A stretch of 64,000 nt of DNA. Source: Campylobacter geochelonis (GTDB taxonomy: Bacteria; Campylobacterota; Campylobacteria; Campylobacterales; Campylobacteraceae). The translations under genes were made by a program, and so were the position numbers. The notes under the pieces were generated by a model. That model did not search any database. It was not told the origin of the DNA and was given only the letters and a program-made list of their open reading frames with translations. The stretch lies in NCBI RefSeq assembly GCF_013201685.1, contig NZ_CP053844.1, positions 558,001 through 622,000 on the forward strand. Reading direction: 5' to 3'. Position 1 is the first letter of the stretch. Each line of letters starts with the position of its first letter. Positions 26,953 through 37,000 of this stretch are shown in pieces.

Positions 26953-27774
26953 ATGAAAACTATTTTAATAACTGGTTGTTCAAGCGGCATAGGCTATGTC
27001 TGCGCAAAAGAGCTTAAAAAAGATGGTTATAATGTACTAGCAACCGCTAGAAAAGCCAAAGATGTAGCAAGACTAAAAGATGAGGGACTAAATGCTTTTC
27101 AACTTGATATAAGCAATCAAGAGAGCATTTTAAGTGCTGTTGAGTGGGTAAAAACACAAACAGATAAGATAGACTTTTTGTTTAACAACGCAGGATACGC
27201 CCAACCAGGAGCCGTTGAGGATTTGACGATGAGTTTGCTTAGGCAGCAGTTTGATACGAATCTCTTTGGGGCGATTTTTTTGACAAATCAAATTTTAAAA
27301 CTTATGAGAGAACAAGGAAGTGGTAGGGTTATATTTAATAGCTCGATTTTAGGCTTTGTAGCGATGAGTTACAGAGGCTCGTATAATGCTAGTAAATTTG
27401 CTATGGAGGGGCTAGTCGATACTTTAAGGCTTGAACTTTATAACACAAACATAAAAGTAGCTTTAATCCAGCCAGGTCCAATAACAAGCGATTTTCGTAA
27501 AAATGCGTTGGCTAAATTTAGAGAAAATATCGATATACATTCAAGCTTTCATAAAGAAATTTATATAAAAACGCTTAAAAGGCTTGAAAGCGAAGAAAAA
27601 ACAAAATTTGAGCTAAGTGAATTTGCGGTTTTAAAAGCTCTTAAAAGGGCGATGGAAGATAAAAATGTCAAGGCTAGATATCAAGTCACGACTCCGACTG
27701 TTTTGATGTGGTATCTAAAAAAGCTCTTGCCAACAAAACTTTTTGATAGGTTGGCTATAAAAGCTGGAGATTAA
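26953..27774 (+). CDS. Short-chain dehydrogenase/reductase
   Basis: 273-residue classical SDR, NAD(P)-dependent. Cofactor motif TGCSSGIGYVCAKEL at about 7-21, NNAGYAQPGA near 82, catalytic Ser in NSSILGF near 140, and YRGSYNASKFAMEG with the catalytic Tyr-x-x-x-Lys near 152-156. The Arg in TARKAKD after strand 2 suggests NADP(H). The substrate is unknown; the closest general group is the retinol/17-beta-type SDRs frequently found in bacteria. It has its own AGAGGAAAG ribosome binding site and is probably monocistronic. Confidence 0.88.
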   Translation: MKTILITGCSSGIGYVCAKELKKDGYNVLATARKAKDVARLKDEGLNAFQLDISNQESILSAVEWVKTQTDKIDFLFNNAGYAQPGAVEDLTMSLLRQQFDTNLFGAIFLTNQILKLMREQGSGRVIFNSSILGFVAMSYRGSYNASKFAMEGLVDTLRLELYNTNIKVALIQPGPITSDFRKNALAKFRENIDIHSSFHKEIYIKTLKRLESEEKTKFELSEFAVLKALKRAMEDKNVKARYQVTTPTVLMWYLKKLLPTKLFDRLAIKAGD

Positions 27775-27914
27775 ACTTAGATTGGATTTGAACTTTTAGG
27801 TTGAGAAGGACTTTAAGGACTCGCGGTTTAGCTTTTGGTGTATAAATTTAGCTTGATGTGAGTTAAAATGTGATTGTTGTGGTGGTTTGTTTTTGACTTT
27901 TATTTTTAGCTTTT

Positions 27915-27957
27915 GTAAAATCTCACTTAATCTTTAAAAAATGTTTGTTAGTGATAA
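27915..27957 (+). repeat. 43-base direct repeat, copy 1
   Basis: Starts GTAAAATCTCACTTAATCTT and ends GTTTGTTAGTGATAA. A second copy with about four substitutions starts at 28087, 172 bases further on. Both lie in the gene-free stretch. Confidence 0.75.
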
Positions 27958-27985
27958 AAATGTCTCTTAATATGTCCCTCAATCC

Positions 27986-28022
27986 AGCGATGGTAAGCAA
28001 TGGTAGTATAGCCACCATCGCT
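27986..28022. repeat. 9-bp inverted repeat between the two 43-base repeats
   Basis: AGCGATGGT (27986-27994) and ACCATCGCT (28014-28022) with a 19-base loop. The GC content is higher than the surroundings, so it may be a fragment of an RNA structure or of a lost coding sequence. Confidence 0.5.
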
Positions 28023-28086
28023 ACAGTTTTCCCAACCATTTACTAAAACACCCAAACCACCGACTATACAGTGCAAATTTTACATT

Positions 28087-28129
28087 GTAAAATCTCATTT
28101 AAGCCTTAAAAAATGTTTGTTAGTGATAA
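28087..28129 (+). repeat. 43-base direct repeat, copy 2
   Basis: Near-identical to 27915-27957. The shared 3' part TTAAAAAATGTTTGTTAGTG is exact apart from the 5' neighbouring bases. Confidence 0.75.
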
Positions 28130-28696
28130 TGATACTTGTCCGTTAGACGTCTGTAAGCCTTAACAACGTTCCTTAATCGCTAATATGTGTCTTAATCAAA
28201 CAATATATTTATTGTTAATATTTGTAGCAAGCAGAGTCAAAATATAAATTTAACATAGATATAAAAATCTATTGAATTGCATTTAAGGCGGTTTGAACTA
28301 TTTTTTGAAGATTTGAAAATATTTTGAAATATTTTTGAATGACTTTTGAAGTTTTTACGTAGTTTTGCAAAAAAATGCCTAAATTTTGCCCAAATTCGCA
28401 TTTTAAGTTCTTATTTTTTCCCTTGCTTTTTTTCTCTTAAATCACGCTATAATCGCACTTTTAAACCCATTTTTACCACTTCTTACTTTTTTACATTCTA
28501 TATAAGATTTATCACTTTTTATCTTTTTTAGCTTGTTTTGACTTTTTATTTTTTTATTCTTGACCTTTATTTTTATTTTTTAGTTTGTTTTGACTTTTGA
28601 CTTTTATAATATAGAATTTAAAATCGTAGTATAAATTTAGAGAAATTCTAAAGATATTTTGGTTTTTAATCCACCCAACTCAACCCAATCGCACGC
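28130..28696. other. Gene-free stretch before the minisatellite
   Basis: About 570 bases with no supportable gene. It contains T-rich degenerate repetition (TTTTTATTTTT..TTGACTTTT, about 28500-28610) and a direct variation CCACCCAACTCAACCCAATC just before the repeats, which may be an eroded relative of the ACCACGC unit. Confidence 0.5.
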
Positions 28697-28807
28697 ACAC
28701 CACGCACACCACGCACACCACGCACCACGCACCACGCACCACGCACCACGCACCACGCACCACGCACCACGCACCACGCACCACGCACCACGCACCACGC
28801 ACCACGC
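28697..28807. repeat. Minisatellite block 1: 3 nonamers plus 12 heptamers
   Basis: Three copies of ACACCACGC (28697-28723) run directly into twelve uninterrupted copies of ACCACGC (28724-28807). The nonamer is the heptamer with an extra AC, so one derives from the other by a 2-base slip. The sequence is far more GC-rich than its surroundings. Confidence 0.95.
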
Positions 28808-28809
28808 AC

Positions 28810-29040
28810 CCAAAATCCAAAATCCAAAATCCAAAATCCAAAATCCAAAATCCAAAATCCAAAATCCAAAATCCAAAATCCAAAATCCAAAATCCAAAAT
28901 CCAAAATCCAAAATCCAAAATCCAAAATCCAAAATCCAAAATCCAAAATCCAAAATCCAAAATCCAAAATCCAAAATCCAAAATCCAAAATCCAAAATCC
29001 AAAATCCAAAATCCAAAATCCAAAATCCAAAATCCAAAAT
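28810..29040. repeat. Minisatellite block 2: 33 perfect heptamers CCAAAAT
   Basis: 231 bases of CCAAAAT repeated 33 times with no visible substitution, directly abutting block 1 and sharing its last CC. Because 7 is not a multiple of 3, every frame on both strands reads a seven-residue repeat (for example IQNPKSK or ILDFGFW), which makes long open frames with no protein meaning. Perfect identity implies recent expansion. Confidence 0.97.
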
Positions 29041-29900
29041 CCGAGTTTGAGTTGTGAGTTTATAAAATTTGTTAGAAGTCATGATTTAAAGCAAATTTTT
29101 GTTTTTAAAAGCGAGCTGTAAAAATTTAGTTAAGTGCGAAAAATTAAAATTTTAGCTAAATTTATAAAACATTTTTATATTAAATTTAAGATTTATGACA
29201 TTTTGAGATAAGAGTTATTTGCTACATTTTTGAAAAATGATGTTAAATTTAGTAACTTTGTGTAATCAAATTTGATTTAACAATCTTGTAAACTTTGATG
29301 ATAAAGAGATGTTTAATGCTATAAATTCGCTTTTATAGTGTAGTAAGAATTCCTATCACCGACCACATAAATAAAATTTTATATGGCAAATATATTACAT
29401 TTAAACCGCGCGCAGTATCTTAAATCAGCCAAAATATAGCGCAAAATTCTATAAATTTACTACGTTTAAATCACATTTATTTACTGCGTTAAAGTTTAGT
29501 AAAAGATTGTGCGGTTATAAAATGATATATTTTTTAAGATGATTTAAAAAATAAATTTTGCGCTTTAATTGCCGCCTTTAAAACTATGTTTTTATGATAC
29601 CGGTTTTTTGAGTAAGTTTTAAGCTTATTAAAAAGTATGTTGTCTAATCCAAATTTAAATTATATAATCAAACGCAATATGTAAATTTTGTAAGCTACAA
29701 AGCAGAAATCTAAATTTATAAGAGTTTTTAAAAATCGCGAGAGTATTTTAAATTTATTATTAAAGTAACTAAATTTATTATTAAAAGTTATAAAAAATGA
29801 GATTTATTTTCGCATTTACTTTAACACTTCGACAAACTAAAATTTAACTAAAATTATATCAAAACAGCAAGCTTTTAACATCAAACTAGCATCAAAAGCT
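29041..29900. other. Gene-free stretch after the minisatellite
   Basis: About 860 AT-rich bases without a credible ORF. One AGTAAGAATTCCTATCACC near 29342 resembles AGTAAGAATTCTTATCTAA at 1682. I see no RNA gene or terminator of note. Confidence 0.5.
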
Positions 29901-29907
29901 ATAAGGT

Positions 29908-30480
29908 TTATGTATCCATCCTACTGCTCATAGCCTTCATCAAAGAGAGCATATCGACATTATCAAGGCTAACGCCAGTTGGAATTCCTTGTGCGATTTT
30001 GCTAAAATGAAGATTAAAATCTTGAAGCTTATCTTCGATATAAAGCATAATCCCATCGCTGTTAATGCCTGGAGTTAGCGCAAAAATCACCTCTGAAGTT
30101 CCATTTTCTTTTATAGCTAAGCGAAGCTTCTCAACGATTTCATTATTTACATCATCAAGCACGAAATAAAGCCCATTATAAACTTTGCTTTGTTCTAAAA
30201 CAAGCAGATCTTTCGGGCTTTCTACTAAGCAGATTAAAGATCTATCTCTATCTAAATCAGCGCAAATATCGCAAATTTCGTTCTCGCTTAAAGCACCACA
30301 CTTTTGGCAACGCTTTAAAAACGAAACCGCATCTTCTATACTGTGAGCTAAATTTAGCCCAGAGAAAGAATCGACCAAACTAACGTGATAAGCGTATTTC
30401 AAAGCCGATTTTTTGCCAACTCCGGGCAGTTTTTCAAAGCAGGCAACCAAATCATCAAATTTGCTTATACCTTGTCTCAT
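29908..30480 (-). CDS. recR: Recombination mediator protein RecR
   Basis: 190-residue RecR, which with RecO (and RecF where present) loads RecA at gaps. N-terminal helix-hairpin-helix FEKLPGVGKKSALKYAYHV, a zinc finger CQKCGALSENEICDIC at about 64-79, then a Toprim domain (LICLVESPKDLLVLEQ, FALTPGINSDGIMLYIEDKL) and the Walker-B-like end IPTGVSLDNVD. The start overlaps the racS stop (4 bases). The order racR-racS-recR with a divergent dnaJ is the one known from C. jejuni. Confidence 0.96.
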   Translation of the reverse strand: MRQGISKFDDLVACFEKLPGVGKKSALKYAYHVSLVDSFSGLNLAHSIEDAVSFLKRCQKCGALSENEICDICADLDRDRSLICLVESPKDLLVLEQSKVYNGLYFVLDDVNNEIVEKLRLAIKENGTSEVIFALTPGINSDGIMLYIEDKLQDFNLHFSKIAQGIPTGVSLDNVDMLSLMKAMSSRMDT

Positions 30481-31769
30481 TTATCTTTTCTTTTTTTAAG
30501 AAATTTGCCTTTTTTTGGTATTTCACAGCTACTTTTAGCGCATTGTTTAAACTCGATCACAAAGTTATGAGTGCTATCGCTATAAAAGTAATCAAAACAG
30601 AATTTATGCATAGATGAAATTTTATCAACTATATATAGTCCAAGTCCCATTCCTGAGACCTTTTCGTTTCGATTTCTAATAAATGCTTGTTTATAATGCT
30701 CAATTGACATCGCAAGCGGTTTGCCGACATTTTGTATGCAAATTTTCTCTTTAGTACAGATGATATTTACTTTTCTATCATCTGAATATTTTAGCCCATT
30801 ATCAATCAAATTCTTTATCGCCAAGGCAAAAAGCTGAAAATCAACGTTTATAACCACATCATCTTTTAAATCAACAAAAATCTTTTTATCCCAGTCATCG
30901 AGCATCAAAAGATCTTTTACCTGCTCGAGTATAAGGCTTAAATGGCACTCTTGATAGTTTAGAGAGTAAGATTTGGTTAAAAGTTGCTCGATTTTAGCAA
31001 ATTCGTTTATGAGAATTTCAAGTCTTTCAAAAACATTAATCAGCCTTGCTTTTTGCGTTTCATCATCTATCATCTCTGAAACGATACGACCTTTTCCGAT
31101 AGGAGTTTTTAACTCATGCATAATGGCTCGTAAAAAAAGCTGGCGAGATCTCACAAGCTCTCTAATCTTTGAAACTGCATTATCAAATTCGGTTGCAAGT
31201 TCGCCTATTTCATCATCGCCTTTAACTTCAGAACAAACTATCTCTAAATTTCCAGCTGCAAATTTTTTGATGTTGTTGTTAAGTTTTTTAAGAGGCGATA
31301 GGCTTCGCATAACAGACAGATACAAAGATATTAAAAGCGTGATAGTAAGGAAAAACCCAACCCAAAGCGGATCGTTTAAATTCTTTGTGCCAATACTTTC
31401 AAAAGTTACATTAAAAGATTGATTTTTTATATGCAAAAATAGACTGTTGTGGTAGCGAATCGAGATAAACTCACCCACTGGAGTTAAATTTGTAAAAACC
31501 ATATCTCCACTAGAAAGGACGTTGCTAACTAAATTTTTATCTTTAACTACTTCAAGGTTAAAATTTTTAAAATATTGCTGTATATCTTGAGGAGGTATAG
31601 CTCTATCGTATAAATTTAAAAGATAGCTAATAGAATTTAACTGAGAGTTTTTCATCCTATCTAATGCTTGATTAGTTTGCATCATTCCAAATGTAACAAA
31701 CAAAACACAAACCAAAGTAAAGGCAATGGCGAAAACCATGCCTATTTTAGTACTTAGCGAGTATCTCAT
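30477..31769 (-). CDS. racS: Sensor histidine kinase RacS
   Basis: 430-residue inner-membrane sensor kinase of the RacRS system, which in C. jejuni affects colonisation, temperature-dependent growth and respiration under low oxygen. TM1 at about 8-30, a periplasmic sensor of about 100 residues, TM2 at about 135-155, HAMP to about 207, H-box LRAIMHELKTPIGKGR with His218, an N-box IKNLIDNGLKYSD, and a shortened G-box VSGMGLGLYIVDKI. The start overlaps racR by 4 bases. Symbol is given by synteny (dnaJ/racR/racS/recR) as well as domain structure. Confidence 0.9.
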   Translation of the reverse strand: MRYSLSTKIGMVFAIAFTLVCVLFVTFGMMQTNQALDRMKNSQLNSISYLLNLYDRAIPPQDIQQYFKNFNLEVVKDKNLVSNVLSSGDMVFTNLTPVGEFISIRYHNSLFLHIKNQSFNVTFESIGTKNLNDPLWVGFFLTITLLISLYLSVMRSLSPLKKLNNNIKKFAAGNLEIVCSEVKGDDEIGELATEFDNAVSKIRELVRSRQLFLRAIMHELKTPIGKGRIVSEMIDDETQKARLINVFERLEILINEFAKIEQLLTKSYSLNYQECHLSLILEQVKDLLMLDDWDKKIFVDLKDDVVINVDFQLFALAIKNLIDNGLKYSDDRKVNIICTKEKICIQNVGKPLAMSIEHYKQAFIRNRNEKVSGMGLGLYIVDKISSMHKFCFDYFYSDSTHNFVIEFKQCAKSSCEIPKKGKFLKKRKDK

Positions 31770-32437
31770 CCTATAAGTTTATATCCTATTCCGCGAACTG
31801 AAAATATGTGTTTTGGGTTTTTAGAGCTATCGCCGATTTTTGATCTTAAACGACCGATTATAACATCTAAGCTTTTTGAGTCCTTGTCTTTAAGGCTTTT
31901 GCAGTGATAAACTAACTGCTCGCGTGAAACTGAAAAGCTGTGTTGTTTGATGAGGTATTCTAAAATTTCATACTCAGCTGGAGTTAAAACCAAGGCTGTT
32001 TCGTTGTATAAAATTTCATGTCTTTTCTCATCAACTCTAAATATACTATCTACAACATTTTCATCTACTTGAGCTGTTTTTTTATAACGTCTAATCAAGC
32101 TCATAATTCTTGCGTGCATCTCTTTTGGATCATAAGGTTTTGGCATATAGTCATCTGCACCTATTTGGAGTCCTACGACTCTATCGCTAACATCGCTTCT
32201 AGCGGAGCTGATGATGATAGGTATATCGTATTTCTCGCGAATTTCTTTACATACCTCTAAGCCATCCATTCCTGGTAAAGTAAGGTCTAGTATGAGTAAA
32301 TCATAGTTTTTTATACCAGCACTTAATCCTAAATATGGGTCTTCATAGTTTGTAACTTTTATGTTAAATTTAATTAGATACTCCGACAAAATTTGCGCGA
32401 ATTCGTAATCATCTTCAATCATTAAAACATTAATCAT
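31766..32437 (-). CDS. racR: OmpR-family response regulator RacR
   Basis: 223 residues. Receiver domain with acidic pair EDD at 8-10, phospho-acceptor Asp51 in LLILDLTLPGMDG, and Lys in DDYMPKPYDPKEM. The C-terminal winged helix is of the OmpR/PhoB type (LTPAEYEILEYLIKQ, LDVIIGRLRSKIGD, SVRGIGYKL). Divergent from dnaJ with a 118-base intergenic region that probably holds both promoters; a RacR effect on dnaJ is therefore possible but not shown by the sequence. Confidence 0.92.
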   Translation of the reverse strand: MINVLMIEDDYEFAQILSEYLIKFNIKVTNYEDPYLGLSAGIKNYDLLILDLTLPGMDGLEVCKEIREKYDIPIIISSARSDVSDRVVGLQIGADDYMPKPYDPKEMHARIMSLIRRYKKTAQVDENVVDSIFRVDEKRHEILYNETALVLTPAEYEILEYLIKQHSFSVSREQLVYHCKSLKDKDSKSLDVIIGRLRSKIGDSSKNPKHIFSVRGIGYKLIG

Positions 32438-32555
32438 ATAAAATCCTTTCGTAAACTAATTTGCAATTATAACCTAAATTTGTAAAGATTTATGAATATT
32501 TCAAAGATTTTAGGTAAAATAAAGACTTTGATTTAATTTAATTTGGAGATATGCA

Positions 32556-33659
32556 TTGGTTGATATTGATTATTATGAAGTATTAGAAATTTCGCGTGAT
32601 GCCGATAATGAAACGGTAAAAAAGGCATTTAGAAGGCTTGCATTGAAGTATCACCCAGATAGAAATCAAGGCGATAAAGAGGCTGAACATAAATTTAAAG
32701 AGATAAACGAAGCTTATCAATGTCTTGGCAATGAAGAAAAAAGAGAAATCTATGATAGATATGGAAAAGCTGGATTAAATGGTTCAAGTGGCGGTTTTGG
32801 TGGCTTTGAGGATTTTGATTTAGGGGATATTTTTAGTTCATTTTTTGGTGGCGGTTTTCAAGAATCAAGAAAACCAAAAAGCGTTGATAACTATCCGCTT
32901 GATGTCGAGATATCTTTACGAGTTGATTTTAAAGACGCTGTGTTTGGGGTGCAAAAAGAGTTAAAATATAAGATTAAAACTCCATGCAAAACTTGCAATG
33001 GTTCTGGCTCAAAAGATGGCAAAAAAACTACTTGTCCACACTGTGGTGGTCGAGGTAAAATCAGCGAGCGTAGAGGCTTTATGAACTATATCCAAACCTG
33101 CCCATACTGCAAAGGAAGCGGACAAATCATAAAAGAAAAGTGCGAAAAATGCCATGGGCTTGGATATGATGAGGAAGAAATCAGCTTTAAATTTGATGTC
33201 CCAAAAGGTGTTGATACTGGACTTAAAATCAGAATAGCAGACAAAGGAAATCTATCAAAAACTGGCGAATATGGAGATTTATATGTCAATATAATAGTCA
33301 AAGAAGATGATAAATTTATAAGAAATGGCGATGATGTTTATGTAGAAATTCCTGTATTTATAACTCAAGCTATGCTTGGTGAGTGTATTCTGATACCAAC
33401 ATTGCGTGGAGAAAAAGAGCTAAGACTTCATGTTGGAACAAAAGATAAAGAGCAATTTGTCTTAGAAAAAGAGGGTATTGAAAATATAAGAACCAAAGAG
33501 ATGGGAAGACTTATACTGCAAGTTTCAATCAAAATGCCAAAAAAACTAGATGAACAACAAGAAAAACTACTAAAAGAGCTTCAAGATAGTTTTGGTATAA
33601 AGAGTAATTGTGTTATAGAAGAAAATTTGTTTGATAAAATAAAAGGGTGGTTTAAGTAG
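32556..33659 (+). CDS. dnaJ: Class A chaperone DnaJ
   Basis: 367-residue Hsp40 co-chaperone of DnaK. J-domain at 1-70 with HPD in LKYHPDRNQG, Gly/Phe-rich linker (GGFGGFEDFDLGDIFSSFFGG), four zinc-finger repeats CKTCNGSG, CPHCGGRG, CPYCKGSG, CEKCHGLG at about 145-205, then the client-binding C-terminal domains. Start is TTG 32556, with GGAG 7 bases upstream; no in-frame ATG or GTG fits. The zinc fingers are complete. A symmetrical terminator shared with the convergent receiver gene follows. Confidence 0.97.
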   Translation: MVDIDYYEVLEISRDADNETVKKAFRRLALKYHPDRNQGDKEAEHKFKEINEAYQCLGNEEKREIYDRYGKAGLNGSSGGFGGFEDFDLGDIFSSFFGGGFQESRKPKSVDNYPLDVEISLRVDFKDAVFGVQKELKYKIKTPCKTCNGSGSKDGKKTTCPHCGGRGKISERRGFMNYIQTCPYCKGSGQIIKEKCEKCHGLGYDEEEISFKFDVPKGVDTGLKIRIADKGNLSKTGEYGDLYVNIIVKEDDKFIRNGDDVYVEIPVFITQAMLGECILIPTLRGEKELRLHVGTKDKEQFVLEKEGIENIRTKEMGRLILQVSIKMPKKLDEQQEKLLKELQDSFGIKSNCVIEENLFDKIKGWFK

Positions 33660-33689
33660 AATTTATCGCCCAAAAAAGGGCGATAAATT
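33660..33689. terminator. Bidirectional terminator, dnaJ against receiver gene
   Basis: Perfect 12-bp stem AATTTATCGCCC (33660-33671) with 33678-33689 around AAAAAA. It stands directly between the dnaJ stop and the convergent stop at 33694. Confidence 0.88.
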
Positions 33690-33693
33690 AAAA

Positions 33694-34080
33694 TTATTCA
33701 AAGTCTACTATAAGTTTATCTATCTTTTCTAATAATACTTTTTTAAGTATTGGTTTTGTTAAAAAGTCGTTTGCGCCTTTGTTAAATGCCTCTCTTTTTA
33801 CGGCTTCATCTGTTGTTATAACAATAACAGGTTTTGAAAAAGCATTTTTTCTAGCTTTTAAGTTATCTAAAAACTCAAGACCATTCATAACTGGCATAAC
33901 TATATCTAAAAGCACCAAGTCTATATCATCTCTTTGATCTATGATATTTAGACCATCAAGACCGTTTGTGGCCTTGATGATTTCTCCGACTGATTCATGG
34001 CTTTTTAACATCGCTTCTAAGAGCTTTAAATTTATAAAGTCATCATCAATGGTAAGTATATTTATTTTTCTCATATTCAT
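33694..34080 (-). CDS. Single-domain response regulator (CheY-like)
   Basis: 128-residue stand-alone receiver. Acidic triad IDDDF at 11-15, phospho-acceptor Asp59 in LVLLDIVMPVMNG, Thr in VIVITTDEA and Lys in FLTKPILKKV. It has no output domain and so should signal by protein contact or as a phosphate relay. It lies 5 bases after the hybrid kinase stop and is therefore the last gene of the three-gene signalling operon. Nothing specific to chemotaxis CheY (the switch-binding face) is evident. Confidence 0.9.
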   Translation of the reverse strand: MNMRKINILTIDDDFINLKLLEAMLKSHESVGEIIKATNGLDGLNIIDQRDDIDLVLLDIVMPVMNGLEFLDNLKARKNAFSKPVIVITTDEAVKREAFNKGANDFLTKPILKKVLLEKIDKLIVDFE

Positions 34081-34085
34081 CTACC

Positions 34086-37000
34086 TTATATATATTTTTT
34101 AACTAAATTTTCAAGGGTAGATTTGTTTATGCTACTACTTGCTACCTCTGTGAACTGTCTTTCTAGCGATCCAACATCATCCTTATCTAAATTCGCAAAC
34201 AAAATCGTGCTTGTGCTAGAACTATTTTGCTCATTTAGTGTATCGTTTAGAGCTGAAGGACTGAAATTTGGAACTTTGTAATCTACTAAAACTAACTTAT
34301 ATGAGTTTTTGTTTAACAAATCCAAAAGTTCATCCATACTTTCTGCTGTGTCTATTTTATCTATTTGTTGTTTTAAGATGCTATTGAAAATTTTATTTTC
34401 TAGTCTGCTTTTTTTACAAACTAGCACATCTCTTTTTTCCAAATTTATATCTTGTTTCTCTGCTGTTTTTTCTACGGCTGGAGCTTGGCTTTGAACCTTA
34501 TCTTCAACTATTTGAGCTTTTTTCTCAGGTGCTTGAACTTTAGGTTCGACTACCTGAGCTTCATAAATAGGTTTGCTTGGTTTGACCTCTTCTATAACAA
34601 TATCATCTTGCGGTATTAATACCTCTTTTCTTACAACAACTGGTTTTTGTCTTACAACATCTTTAAGAACGATTTTTGGTTTTAAAACTTTTTTGATGAC
34701 AGTTTTTGGAACTTTTTGCACAACTGTTTTTTTAACTTTTTGTTTTTTAGTTGTGGTTGTTGTTCCGCCTGCGCCAACTCTTTTATCCGATATAAATGTA
34801 TCTAGCATGCTAGCTAGGATATCTTTTTTAATCGGTTTTGTGCAGTACTCATCAAGTCCTTGAGACATAAATCTCTCTCTATCGCCCTTAAGTGCGTTTG
34901 CTGTAACGGCTACTATAGGAACGTGTGGGAGGTTGTTTGTCTCTTCATATAGTTTGATTTGTTTTGTAGCCTCAACACCATCCATAACCGGCATAGCGAT
35001 ATCCATAAAGATAAGATCAAAGTCATTTTCTTTTCTTTGCTCAAGTGCTAATAGTCCGTTTTCTACTATAGTTAAATTCATACCAAAGCTGCTTAATGTG
35101 TGTCTTATAAGCTTTTGGTTGATTTCGTTATCTTCTGCTATCAATATATTTGCATTATATGTAGCTTTTAAAGGATCATCAGAATCGCCACTTGCAGCTG
35201 CATTTGCTACAACCACTGGAACTTCAATCTCCTCTTCAATTTCAACTTCTTGATCTACATACTCAGTTACAGTTTCTTCTACCTCTTCAAATTCTTCTAC
35301 CTCTTCTTGAACGACTTCATCAACCATTATAGTCTCTTCGATAATTTTGGTTTGAGGCGCTCTAGGTTTAGGAGTCTCTTTGATGACTTGCTCTACTTTT
35401 GGAGTAACAATTTCTTGAATAACTTCTTCATATACAGGCTCTTTCTTGGCAACTGGAGTCTCTATACGGATAGGCTCTTCTTCAAGTTTAATTTCATCAA
35501 AAGTATCTATATGAATCGGCTCATCAATGCTATCATCGATTTTGGTATCTTTTACAGGTACTGGCTCTTTTGCTTTTTCAGGCTCTTTTTCAAAAATAGC
35601 ATCTAACTCGTCTAAATCAAGGATTAGTGGAGACTCATCAGCTTCTTTTGTATCTATATCTAAAGGAGTTATCTTGATATCTTTTGTGTTTTTATCATCA
35701 AGACTTGCTTGTATCTCTCTTTCAAGTTCGTGATCTAGCTCGTGAGTATCGATAATGTTATGTGTTTTTTCTGTGCTATCTTTACCTTTTAAGATATCTC
35801 TTAAATCTGGCTTGCCTACTCGTGAAGCTTCTTGTTTAGCAACGCTTTGTCTTATCTCATCTTTTTGTACTGTTTTAACTGTTGGTGAGACTATTCTTTC
35901 TTCTTTGCTAGATGAAGTTGATAGTTTTCCAGCTTTTTCAATCTTATCAACAAGTTTAAGTATCTTAGTAACGTTCATAGGTTCTGATAATGTGTAGATG
36001 TTTGCATCTGTTATGCTAAGTACTTGTAGTTCTTTTGGTTTTGCACTAATTACAATAGGAATATCTACATTTTTATCTAGCATTGAGTAGTTTTCTAGTC
36101 TTACTATCAATATATCAGAGTGAGTTCTATCTATGTTATCATCTTTATCAAATAGCTTGACATATCCACCCATATACTCTATGTATTTTTGAGCGATAAC
36201 GTTATAAGCGTGTGCTGGTGAATTTGTTAATATAGCAAATCTTCTGCCTTTGATGTTTTGATATATATTAAGTGCATTTGTTTTTGCTGTTTCTTTAAAT
36301 GATAGTGTAAAGAAGAATGTTGAGCCTTCTCCCTCGGTTGATTCAACTTGAAGTGAACCACCCATCATTGAAACGTATTTTGAAGAAATTGTAAGTCCAA
36401 GACCTGTTCCGCCATACTGTCTAGTTACTGTAGAGTCAGCTTGTGAGAATGCATTAAAGATGTTTTCTAGTTTATCTTCTGCTATACCAACACCACTATC
36501 TTTAACGCTAAAGCTAATGATTGCCTCGTTATCTTTTTTAGACTCTTGACGAGATATTTCAACAAAAATAGTACCGTTTTCTGGAGTAAATTTAACCGCG
36601 TTACTCATTAGGTTAATTAAAACCTCTTTTATCTTAGTAACATCGCCATATAGGTGATTTACCAAGCTTGGATCGATATAAGATAGTAAGTCGATATTTT
36701 TCTCACTAGCTTTTGCAACATAAATTTCAATAGCACTTTCAAAGTCTGAAATAGGGTCAAATAAAATATCTTCAAGTTCGACTTTGTTACTTTCAATTTT
36801 AGAAACATCAAGAATATTGTTGATAATGGTTAGTAGGTTCTCAGAACTTCTTTCTATGGTATCAACATAGTCTCGTTTTTCTTCATCTAGGTCTGTATTT
36901 TTAAGTAACTCGGTAAATCCTATAATACCATTTAGTGGAGTTCTTATCTCATGCGACATGTTCGCAAGGAAGATTGATTTTGCTTTATTTGCATCTTCAG

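Noticed and set aside
28346-28531. 61-residue ORF before the minisatellite
   Set aside because: Phe/Ser-rich translation of AT-rich DNA with no ribosome binding site, no known motif and no neighbours to support it.
28697-29040. CRISPR array
   Set aside because: The units are 7 or 9 bases and contiguous with no spacers; no cas genes are near.
28637-29082. Four long ORFs on both strands over the heptamer arrays
   Set aside because: A heptamer without stops in its triplet reads is open in every frame; the ORFs are a by-product of the repeat and have no ribosome binding site or composition of real genes.
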